NCBI RefSeq assembly: GCF_023078275.1
Contig: NC_062996.1
Span: 6,200,001-6,264,000, forward strand
Source of the DNA: Leguminivora glycinivorella
Lineage: Eukaryota; Arthropoda; Insecta; Lepidoptera; Tortricidae
Length of the DNA: 64,000 nucleotides
Direction of reading: 5' to 3'
The notes under the pieces were generated by a model, which was not told the origin of the DNA, searched no databases, and was given only the letters and a program-made list of their open reading frames with translations. Numbering within the stretch: the first letter of the stretch is position 1; every line of letters begins with the position of its first letter. Shown here piece after piece: positions 54,172 through 64,000 of this stretch. Made by a program: the position numbers and the translations under genes.

Positions 54172-57153
54172 CCAGACGCGACAAAGTTGGCAAAAAACGA
54201 CTCTAACTTACCTCATTTTCTCAAGCCTGATTTTGATATATGATACGCAGGGACCTATAACTAGACCGTTTGTAAGCAGCCAGACCAATCGGATGGACCC
54301 AACCATCCGCCAGACCGACTTAAAGTTTCGATATGAGCATTAGTAGAATTGAAATATTCCGGGTCTATAAAAGCTAAAAACTTGAATTTTCTACATTAAG
54401 CTACGTGTATATTGTATACTTGACGTAATAAGCGACTTTCAAAAATTTTACTTCTAAGGAAATAAAAAAATGAAAGTTTATATGTGGTGCAAGATTAATT
54501 TTAAGCTATGAATTTTATTTACACTGCGTAAGTACATGTGTATTTTATTATAAATATAACTTTTACCAGACGCGACAAAGTTGGCAAAAAACGACTCTAA
54601 CTTACCTCATTTTCTCAAGCCTGATTTTGATATATGATACGCAGGGACCTGTAACTAGACCGTTTGTAAGCAGCCAGACCAATCGGATGAACCCAACCAT
54701 CCGCCAGACCGACTTAAAGTTTCGATATGAGCATTAGTAGAATTGAAATATTCCGGGTCTATAAAAGCTAAAAACTTGAATTTTCTACATTAAGCTACGT
54801 GTATATTGTATACTTGACTTAATAAGCGACTTTCAAAAATTTTACTTCTAAGGAAATAAAAATATGAAAGTTTATATGTGGTACAAGATTAATTTTAAGC
54901 TATGAATTTTATTTATACTGCGTAAGTACATGTGTATTTTATTATAAATATAACTTTTACCAGACGCGACAAAGTTGGCAAAAAACGACTCTAACTTACC
55001 TCATTTTCTCAAGCCTGATTTTGATATATGATACGCAGGGACCTGTAACGAGACCGTTTATAAGCAGCCAGACCAATCGGATGGACCCAACCATCCGCCA
55101 GACCGACTTAAAGTTTCGATATGAGCATTAGTAGAATTGAAATATTCCGGGTCTATAAAAGCTAAAAACTTGAATTTTCTACATTAAGCTACGTGTATAT
55201 TGTATACTTGACGTAATAAGCGACTTTCAAAAATTTTACTTCTAAGGAAATAAAAAAATGAAAGTTTATATGTGGTGCAAGATTAATTTTAAGCTATGAA
55301 TTTTATTTACACTGCGTAAGTACATGTGTATTTTATTATAAATATAACTTTTACCAGACGCGACAAAGTTGGCAAAAAACGACTCTAACTTACCTCATTT
55401 TCTCAAGCCTGATTTTGGTATATGATACGCAGGGACCTGTAACCAGACCGTTTGTAAGCAGCCAGACCAATCGGATGGACCCAACCATCCGCCAGACCGA
55501 CTTAAAGTTTCGATATGAGCATTAGTAGAATTGAAATATTCTGGGTCTATCAAAAGCTAAAAACTTGAATTTTCTACATTAAGCTACGTGTATATTGTAT
55601 ACTTGACGTAATAAGCGACTTTCAAAAATTTTACTTCTAAGGAAATAAAAAAATGAAAGTTTATATGTGGTGCAAGATTAATTTTAAGCTATGAATTTTA
55701 TTTACACTGCGTAAGTACATGTGTATTTTATTATAAATATAACTTTTACCAGACGCGACAAAGTTGGCAAAAAACGACTCTAACTTACCTCATTTTCTCA
55801 AGCCTGATTTTGGTATATGATACGCAGGGACCTGTAACCAGACCGTTTGTAAGCAGCCAGACCAATCGGATGGACCCAACCATCCGCCAGACCGACTTAA
55901 AGTTTCGATATGAGCATTAGTAGAATTGAAATATTCTGGGTCTATCAAAAGCTAAAAACTTGAATTTTCTACATTAAGCTACGTGTATATTGTATACTTG
56001 ACGTAATAAGCGACTTTCAAAAATTTTACTTCTAAGGAAATAAAAAAATGAAAGTTTATATGTGGTGCAAGATTAATTTTAAGCTATGAATTTTATTTAC
56101 ACTGCGTAAGTACATGTGTATTTTATTATAAATATAACTTTTACCAGACGCGACAAAGTTGGCAAAAAACGACTCTAACTTACCTCATTTTCTCAAGCCT
56201 GATTTTGGTATATGATACGCAGGGACCTGTAACCAGACCGTTTGTAAGCAGCCAGACCAATCGGATGGACCCAACCATCCGCCAGACCGACTTAAAGTTT
56301 CGATATGAGCATTAGTAGAATTGAAATATTCTGGGTCTATCAAAAGCTAAAAACTTGAATTTTCTACATTAAGCTACGTGTATATTGTATACTTGACGTA
56401 ATAAGCGACTTTCAAAAATTTTACTTCTAAGGAAATAAAAAAATGAAAGTTTATATGTGGTGCAAGATTAATTTTAAGCTATGAATTTTATTTACACTGC
56501 GTAAGTACATGTGTATTTTATTATAAATATAACTTTTACCAGACGCGACAAAGTTGGCAAAAAACGACTCTAACTTACCTCATTTTCTCAAGCCTGATTT
56601 TGGTATATGATACGCAGGGACCTGTAACCAGACCGTTTGTAAGCAGCCAGACCAATCGGATGGACCCAACCATCCGCCAGACCGACTTAAAGTTTCGATA
56701 TGAGCATTAGTAGAATTGAAATATTCTGGGTCTATCAAAAGCTAAAAACTTGAATTTTCTACATTAAGCTACGTGTATATTGTATACTTGACGTAATAAG
56801 CGACTTTCAAAAATTTTACTTCTAAGGAAATAAAAAAATGAAAGTTTATATGTGGTGCAAGATTAATTTTAAGCTATGAATTTTATTTACACTGCGTAAG
56901 TACATGTGTATTTTATTATAAATATAACTTTTACCAGACGCGACAAAGTTGGCAAAAAACGACTCTAACTTACCTCATTTTCTCAAGCCTGATTTTGATA
57001 TATGATACGCAGGGACCTGTAACTAGACCATTTGTAAGCAGCCAGACCAATCGGATGGACCCAACCATCCACCAGACCGACTTAAAGTTTCGATATGAGC
57101 ATTAGGTAGTAGAATTGAAATATTCCGGGTCTATAAAAGCTAAAAACTTGAAT
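54172..57153 (+). repeat. 394/395-bp tandem repeat, left arm
   Basis: Units begin at ccagacgcgacaaagttggc: 54,172, 54,566, 54,960, 55,354, 55,749, 56,144, 56,539 and a partial one at 56,934. The four units 55,354-56,933 share ctgggtctatcaaaagc and tttggtatatg and look nearly identical, so they are the newest amplification. Confidence 0.95.
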
Positions 57154-57730
57154 AACGAATTGAATTTTATATTATAAATAACGTAAACAAGGAAAAAACA
57201 AATTGGTGCAGTGCATTATAAATTAAATATTCAATTCAAAGAAGTAAACAATCAATGTTACAACGGTATATAACTAAACGAATTTCCTTTCTCCTACAAA
57301 ACATGGTAACATACCTAAGTGACGAACTTTAGAATTACAAGTTTAGGAAGTTTAAACATTTGTACTCAATACGAACATCATCAACCCCGTTATAACCCAT
57401 GTCGGAGATGCTGAATTTTCAGACACGAATAAATTTTTGGCATTCTTCAAATACATGTATGCCGTTATAAAAAGTTTAGAATACTTTACGTGTGTACACA
57501 ACATATACACTTATACTTTCCACCTCATTTTAACTGAACTTATATAAATGCTTAAATAACTTTTGTAGTATGCGAGGGATTTGACATTATATGCAACATA
57601 CACATAGTGCCTTTATACATAGTGTGAGGTCCCTCGCCCACAAATTAAAAAGGATCGATCTTAAAACTAATTTTAAACCACCTTGTTCGACGACCGAAAA
57701 AAAAGTTTAATTTACTTTTCTTCTTTAAAT
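57154..57730. other. unique core of the foldback element
   Basis: AT-rich, with frames under 60 codons. Includes gtgaggtccctcgcccacaa and acatagtgcctttatacata. I see no transposase trace. Confidence 0.6.
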
Positions 57731-58900
57731 TTATAATAAAATACACATGTACTTACGCAGTGTAAATAAAATTCATAGCTTAAAATTAATCTTGCACCAC
57801 ATATAAACTTTCATTTTTTTATTTCCTTAGAAGTAAAATTTTTGAAAGTCGCTTATTACGTCAAGTATACAATATACACGTAGCTTAATGTAGAAAATTC
57901 AAGTTTTTAGCTTTTATAGACCCGGAATATTTCAATTCTACTAATGCTCATATCGAAACTTTAAGTCGGTCTGGCGGATGGTTGGGTCCATCCGATTAGT
58001 CTGGCTGCTTACAAATGGTCTAGTTACAGGTCCCTGCGTATCATATATCAAAATCAGGCTTGCGAAAATGAGGTAAGTTAGAGTCGTTTTTTGCCAACTT
58101 TGTCGCGTCTGGTAAAAGTTATATTTATAATAAAATACACATGTACTTACGCAGTGTAAATAAAATTCATAGCTTAAAATTAATCTTGCACCACATATAA
58201 ACTTTCATTTTTTTATTTCCTTAGAAGTAAATTTTTTTAAAGTCGCTTATTACGTCAAGTATACAATATACACGTAGCTTAATGTAGAAAATTCAAGTTT
58301 TTAGCTTTTATAGACCCAGAATATTTCAATTCTACTAATGCTCATATCGAAACTTTAAGTCGGTCTGGCGGATGGTTGGGTCCATCCGATTGGTCTGGCT
58401 GCTTACAAACGGTCTGGTTACAGGTCCCTGCGTATCATATACCAAAATCAGGCTTGAGAAAATGACGTAAGTTAGAGTCGTTTTTTGCCAACTTTGTCGC
58501 GTCTGGTAAAAGTTATATTTATAATAAAATACACATGTACTTACGCAGTGTAAATAAAATTCATAGCTTAAAATTAATCTTGCACCACATATAAACTTTC
58601 ATTTTTTTATTTCCTTAGAAGTAAAATTTTTGAAAGTCGCTTATAACGTCAAGTATACAATATACACGTAGCTTAATGTAGAAAATTCAAGTTTTTAGCT
58701 TTTATAGACCCGGAATATTTCAATTCTACTAATGCTCATACCGAAACTTTAAGTCGGTCTGGCGGATGGTTGGGTCCATCCGATTGGTCTGGCTGCTTAC
58801 AAACGGTCTAGTTATAGGTCCCTGCGTATCATATATCAAAATCAGGCTTGAGAAAATGAGGTAAGTTAGAGTCGTTTTTTGCCAACTTTGTCGCGTCTGG
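57731..58900 (-). repeat. 394-bp tandem repeat, right arm (inverted)
   Basis: Units end (plus) at tcgcgtctgg: 58,112, 58,506 and 58,900, giving three inverted units. The innermost lacks a few bases. They carry private differences (for example gcgaaaatgagg, atgacgtaag). Confidence 0.93.
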
Positions 58901-59328
58901 CAAAAGTTATGGCCGGCGGAAACGGTCTGGCATTGATGATAACCAATTTCTAACAACGTGCTCTAACACATATATAAAAATCAGCCTTGAGAATTTAAGG
59001 AAAGTAAGCACTTTTTTTTTTCACCTTCATCACTTGATAGCAAAAAATTGGCCGATGGGCCGAACTAGAAAATATGCACACATTAACCGCCGATATGAAC
59101 TCTACATTGTCCCAAAGTTTCATCCTTGAGAATTTGAGGAAGGTCTGGCGGGCCTGGGCTCTGGGTCTAGAAGCGCATTGAGTGAGTCTGTTTGGGTTTT
59201 TAGGTTATCATCCTTATATAAATAAAACTTCCTTTATTTACATACAAAAGGTGACGGTATATTAACTAACTTATTCTATATACACAAATTACACATAAAA
59301 AACTTCCGGCTGAGAGGCAATAAAGGTA

Positions 59329-60573
59329 ATGGAAGGGAATGAGAAGGAGAAGCCGCCGGACCCCGGTGGTGGCAATTGCAACGATCTAGCGGATGATCAC
59401 AATACAATGGAGGTAGATATAGGGATTAGGAAGAGAAACGCTAGATCCTTGGAATTGACACAAGCCGACCAAGCCCGCGAACCCCAAGAAAAACGTCCTA
59501 CACAGGGAGACATTAGCAATGCGTCTGTCTCTACACTATATAAACACCCGGACCTTGAAAAAGAATCGCGCAAATACGACACCAAAGACTGTGGCCACTT
59601 CATAGTCCACATCTCACGTGAATCAGAATCTCCTAATATGAGTTCGTCTCTCCAGCCTCTTAGAGTTGGACAAATTTTTGCAAGGGAGAATGTCCCCGAC
59701 ATCAAAAAGGATGGTATTAAATCCATGGGCCGCAACCGCGTTACGGTAGAGTGCAAATCCGCAGATGCTGCCAACAAATTAATGGAGAACCCCTGTTTAG
59801 CTCGCAATAAACTAACAGCATTGATCCCATCCTACCATGTATCCCGCATGGGCCTTGTCCGTGGTGTTCCTGTAGACTGGTCAATGGAGGAGTTCGTCTC
59901 AGCTACGGATTTAAAAGAGGGAACTGGCAAAATTCTGAAAGCCCGCCGTCTCCAACGAAAGGTTCTTAAAGAAGACAGTGCACCATCATGGGTCCCGACC
60001 CAATCTGTGGTTGTTACATTTGAGGGACAGAAACTTCCTTCCAAGATTTTTGCATGCTACACATCACTAAACGTAGAAATATATGTGTTGCCCACTATTC
60101 AATGTAGGAAATGTTTGCGCTTCGGACATATCCAAACTCAATGCAGATCAGATGCACGGTGTTATAAATGTGCCAAAAAACACCCAGGCGATTCCTGCAA
60201 CGTTGCTCCAGAGCATATTACTTGCCTTTTCTGCACAGCTCGTCATTTTGCCACAGATAAAAAATGCCCAGAATTCAATAGGCAAAAATCTATTAAATTG
60301 GTAATGTCAGAGCAAAACATCTCTTATCAGGAAGCTGCGGCCCGTACTCCAACCGTTCGTAAAACCTACTCTGACGTAACAAACACTATGTTTAGCCCCA
60401 TAGTTACAGATGCCCCTCGACTCTCTCCCCCGATAGACACAACTCCCTCTAATTCACAACACCCACATAATGGACCAAGTGTATCTCAATCCCGCCGACA
60501 GACTATATACCGCCCCGTCCGACCTAGGACGCCACTTTCCCCAGTTATGACCGCCATGCTCACCAAAATATAA
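59329..60573 (+). CDS. I-like LINE ORF1 (gag-like nucleic-acid-binding protein, 414 aa)
   Basis: An acidic/basic N-terminus (MEGNEKEKPPDPGGGNCNDL) leads to a central domain (about 110-260) and then Cys-His knuckles: CRKCLRFGHIQTQC, CYKCAKKHPGDSC and CLFCTARHFATDKKC. A Pro/Thr-rich C-terminus ends TPLSPVMTAMLTKI. The frame is intact. Such proteins coat the element's RNA. The start ATG is preceded by aaaggta and is the first in frame. Confidence 0.88.
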   Translation: MEGNEKEKPPDPGGGNCNDLADDHNTMEVDIGIRKRNARSLELTQADQAREPQEKRPTQGDISNASVSTLYKHPDLEKESRKYDTKDCGHFIVHISRESESPNMSSSLQPLRVGQIFARENVPDIKKDGIKSMGRNRVTVECKSADAANKLMENPCLARNKLTALIPSYHVSRMGLVRGVPVDWSMEEFVSATDLKEGTGKILKARRLQRKVLKEDSAPSWVPTQSVVVTFEGQKLPSKIFACYTSLNVEIYVLPTIQCRKCLRFGHIQTQCRSDARCYKCAKKHPGDSCNVAPEHITCLFCTARHFATDKKCPEFNRQKSIKLVMSEQNISYQEAAARTPTVRKTYSDVTNTMFSPIVTDAPRLSPPIDTTPSNSQHPHNGPSVSQSRRQTIYRPVRPRTPLSPVMTAMLTKI

Positions 60574-60593
60574 TTTCTACACCTCCTTCTCAA

Positions 60594-63500
60594 TTGCCAA
60601 ACGGACATGCCCTCTCATTCCCCCAATCTTACACAGAGTCCACAAATGACAACAGTCTATCACTCATGATAACTCTGATGGAAAAGTTTACCTCCATGAT
60701 TAGCGAATGCGTACCGAACAACGTTGCCCATCACCTTGCAGCCATCAGAACCGAACTAGCCTCAGTTAGCTCCCCTATTATGGCCCCTACGGCCACCAAT
60801 ATCCTTCAATGGAATAGCCGTAGTATTATTAAAAACAAAACTGATTTAATCAAATTAATCAACGATCACTCTGTTACGGCCGCGGCCGTCTCGGAGACAT
60901 GGCTGAGGCCTGGATCCCGCTTTAGGATCCCAGGATTTTCATGCCTCCGTGATGACCGCAATGATGGTCGTGCAGGTAGTGCATTATTGATTAATAGAAA
61001 ATTCCCTTTACTCAGATCCAGCTTCCCCCCCATTCCCATAACATTAACGCAGTCGCCGCTAATGTCATGGGAATAAACATTGTATCTATTTATATCCCCC
61101 ATCCAAATCTAAATTTAATTCCTGACCTATCTACTCTCTTTTTTTCTGTTCCTCATCCTCTTCTGATCTTAGGTGACTTCAACTGTCATAACTCCTCCTG
61201 GGGTTCAGCATATAGTGACACTTTCTCCTCATTTCTCATTGATCTTTTTGATGATATCAACGTATCTATAATTAATGATGGCACACCAACCCACAGAGTA
61301 TATCCCGGCCAGAACCCCAAGTCAGTCTTAGATCTTTCTGCTTGCTCTCCTAATCTTTCTTGTCTGCTCTCCTACCAGGTTTTGAACCAGTCTTTCGGTA
61401 GTGATCATTTCCCTATAATAATTTCCAAAGCATCTGCAGTATCGAGTCTTTCATCACCAGAACCTCTTTTAAAGTATAAGCTGGAAAAGGCTGATTGGCC
61501 CAATTTCTCATCTCAAGTAGAGGAGAAGTTAAATCAACTTCTTAGAGTAAATAATACTCTAAGTCCTCTTGAAAATTACTTCTTGTTTAAATCTATAATC
61601 CTAGAAGCAGCTGACTGCCACATTCCCAAGAAAAATCCGGCCAGCTCTAAGATTCCATCTCCCCGTGGTGGAATTCAGACTGTTCGGCAGCAGTTAAGGA
61701 ACGAGATGCAGCAGAGCAGAGATATAATGAGTCAGGTCTCTCTGAAGATTTCAGTACTCACAAAAAAGTATCTGCCCAAACCAAGCGACTTTTAAGCAGA
61801 ACAAAAAAGATTGGTTGGAAGGGATTCTGCGAAAGCCTTAATCCCAGAACCCCATCATCACTGGTTTGGAGAAACATAAAAAAGTTTCGAGGGTCATTCA
61901 AGCCCGACCCTCCATCATCTTGCGATTCTTCTATCTGGTTGGAAGACTTTGCAAATAAACTGGCCCCACCTTCTGTCCCGGAAGAAAGCTGCATTAATCC
62001 ATCCTCTAATCTTCAGTTATCTGCATTTGACAACCCCTTTTGTATCTCGGAATTCGATATGGTTTTGACTGGTCTCCGCAACAGCTCACCTGGTGAGGAT
62101 GGTATTCCGTACTGCTTCATCCAAAAACTTAGCCCGCTTTGCAAACAACACCTTCTAAACCTCTTCAATCTGTTCTTTACATCCGGTGAGGTCCCTGATG
62201 ATTGGAAGACCCAAGTAGTAATCCCAATCTTGAAGCCAGGCAAGGATCCTCAACAAGCTTCTTCTTACCGGCCCATAGCTCTATCTGCAACCATGGGAAA
62301 AATATTTGAACATCTAGTGAAATGTAGATTGGAATGGTTTGTTGAAAACAAAGGACTCTTAGCAGATACCCAGTTTGGATTTCGCAAGGGGAAAAGTACC
62401 TCGGACAGCTTAACCATCTTGACTGCAGACATAAGATTAGCCCTCTCTGAGAAACAACAACTTACCGCATGCTTCTTAGATATATCTGCAGCTTATGACA
62501 ATGTGCAGCTCCCTCTGCTCAGAGCAAAACTGCTTCAGCTGAGCATTCCTGTGAGAATTGTTAATATTGTCTCCAAACTCTTCATGGGAAGAACCATCAA
62601 AATTAGATCCGGTAAAGCTTTCCTCCCTCCTCGTATAGTATGGCAAGGCCTCCCGCAAGGCTCTGTCCTCAGCCCTCTTCTATATAATCTTTACACATTT
62701 GATATTGACCAATCTGTTCTCCCATTCTGTAATATTCTCCAATACGCGGATGACTTGGTAGTTTATACTGCGGACCATAATTTGGACAGTGCAACGGCTA
62801 GACTCAATGAGGCTCTTGTATACCTTAAGGAATGGCTGGATGAGCATGGCTTATCCCTTTCTCCCTCAAAAAGCTGCACTGTTACTTTCACACGCCGTCA
62901 TTCCATCCCAAATGTATTTCTTCGCTATGAAGACCAAATTATCCCCACCAGCAATATGGTAAAATTTCTGGGAGTGCTTTTTGATTCCAAAATGTCAGGT
63001 GTTCCACATTTGAACCACATTGTTGGCAAATGCGAAAGAGGTATTAATGTACTTCGATCTCTCTCTGGGGTTTGGTGGGGTGCTCATCCATACTGCCAAA
63101 AACTTGTATATAATGCCTTAATCCGCAGCCAAATGGACTATGGCTCCTTTGTCCTAGAACCTTGCAATAAAGAAGCACTCAGAAAGTTGGATGCTATTCA
63201 AGCAAAATGCCTACGAATAATCCTGGGTGCTATGAAATCTTCGCCAAAGAATTGCATGCAGGTGGAGTGTGTAGATCCACCCCTATCTCTCCGTAGACAA
63301 CTCCTTGCAGACCGATATGTATTGAGAGCTTGTTCCATATCAAATCACTTGCTCATCCCTCGACTCCAAGCTCTCTCCTCCTTGATTCCTGAAAATGCAT
63401 ATTGGTCTCATAAAGAAACACCCAGATTTATTTCTAGTTATAGGAAAATCCAAGACCTCTCTCCCTCACTTTATAGCACAGGCAAAAATGCAATATTCGA

Positions 63501-64000
63501 AACAGAATATAAATGTTTAATCTACTCCCCCAAAGTAATTTTAAATTTTAACATTAATAAAAGTGACCCAGGAGCAAATGCAAAATTAAACAAAGAACTG
63601 GAAAAGTGGGAAGATTTCTTACCAATATACACTGATGCTTCAAAACTGAACAATGATAGCTGTGTCGGAGCAGCAATTTGGATCCCCAGATACCGTGTCC
63701 TCCTATCATACAAATGCCCCTCACAGTCCTCTGTCTTTACCGGGGAATCAATAGCGTTGATGGAGGCTGTGGCATATGTGGAGTCCCACAACATTCCAAA
63801 AGTTATTATCTTCTCTGATGCTAAAAGCTGCCTACAGGCTTTAGTAGGCAACCATTTCAAAATGAAAATGTTATCCCCATTCATCCTCAATCTGAAACAA
63901 TTATTACACAGATGTCATGAAAAAGGCCTACAGATAACATTAGTCTGGATTCCTGGCCACTGCGGGATAGAAGGTAATGAGGATGCCGATATGTGGGCAA
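60594..64000 (+). pseudogene. I-like LINE ORF2 (endonuclease-RT-RNase H), two frameshifts
   Basis: The endonuclease begins near ILQWNSRSIIKNKTDLIKL (60,800) with VSETWL. The frame is broken at a 7-C run (61,025-61,031) and continues in another frame with ILGDFNCHNSSWG and FGSDHFPIIIS. A second break lies near 61,661-61,668, before WWNSDCSAAVKERDAAE. The RT then reads without stops to the window end: SSPGEDGIPYC, YRPIALSATMGKIFE, QFGFRKGKSTSDS, CFLDISAAYDNV, GLPQGSVLSPLLYN and LQYADDLVVY. RNase H starts at PIYTDASKLNNDSCVGAA and has VWIPGHCGIEGNEDADMWA at the edge. The frameshifts make this copy defective. Confidence 0.85.

Larger units (their letters stand above)
53910..59162. mobile_element. 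giant foldback element with tandem-repeat arms
   Basis: Outer 262-bp inverted ends (53,910-54,171 and 58,901-59,162; agagcccaggcccgccagac...) enclose arms made of a 394-395 bp tandem repeat, seven and a half units in the left arm and three inverted units in the right. A unique core of about 575 bp (57,154-57,730) separates them. No ORF longer than chance is present in core or ends. This resembles FB/Galileo-type foldback architecture, but the family is not recognised. A clear target duplication was not found (flanks gatca / gggtc). Confidence 0.85.
59183..64000 (+). mobile_element. I-like LINE, truncated by the window end
   Basis: ORF1 with three CCHC knuckles, then endonuclease, RT and RNase H in order. 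The 5' limit is estimated; it follows the foldback element within 200 bp. The RNase H domain after RT supports the I/Nimb group rather than CR1. Confidence 0.8.

Noticed and set aside
54116..54343. 75-aa frame that is repeated identically on the other strand at 58,729-58,956
   Set aside because: It is identical only because the two places are the inverted ends of the foldback element; no domain, and it runs from the outer end into the satellite unit.
54172..58900. Regular repeats as a possible CRISPR-like array
   Set aside because: Units are 394-395 bp without short repeat/spacer alternation, occur in inverted arms, and the genome is clearly eukaryotic.

Overview
The window looks like genomic DNA of a moth or butterfly (Lepidoptera). 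It is AT-rich, densely packed with transposable elements, and carries several dispersed repeats that I recognise as typical of lepidopteran genomes, among them the 'ccggccaag...tacggaaccct' repeat and the 'gcttcgctcgcgttagaaagagac' repeat. Only three stretches look like host genes: the first exon of an unrecognised gene at the left edge (minus strand), an intronless LigB/DODA-type extradiol dioxygenase gene at 7.6-8.5 kb (plus strand), and one large split gene on the minus strand from 52,950 down to 18,555. Layout: 0-1.3 kb, gene edge, a SINE and MITEs; 1.3-6.5 kb, an intact Ty1/copia retrotransposon with apparently identical LTRs and a 5-bp target duplication; 7.6-8.5 kb, the dioxygenase gene; 8.5-18.5 kb, a repeat field with nested MITEs, foldbacks, two tRNA-like sequences and three copies of an unfamiliar 230-bp element. 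From 18.5 to 53 kb lies the split gene, whose introns are filled with LINEs and MITEs. From 53.9 to 59.2 kb there is a 5.25-kb inverted-repeat element whose arms are built from 394-bp tandem repeats. From about 59.2 kb to the end is a frameshifted I-like LINE cut by the window edge. The split gene was assembled by hand from 16 minus-strand exons. All junctions are GT-AG, all phases agree, and the sum is 2,115 nt (704 codons plus stop). The product has a basic/acidic N-terminal region, a transposase-derived RNase H-like middle part resembling ZSWIM1/ZSWIM3, a SWIM zinc finger (CxC-x9-CxH) and a Gln-rich tail. Its most interesting feature is a second, phase-compatible copy of the SWIM exon 128 bp away. 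The reading frame requires exactly one of the two, so they look like mutually exclusive exons. Other parts of the same gene have also been duplicated. Exon 2 is flanked by a LINE fragment with a 117-bp target duplication that regenerated a whole exon, exon 11 has a truncated copy, and exon 8 has five decayed partial copies. The mobile elements interact with the gene mainly as insertions close to splice sites: a LINE 6 bp from the exon 14 donor, a MITE 7 bp from the microexon 4 acceptor, and a repeat end next to the exon 10 donor.
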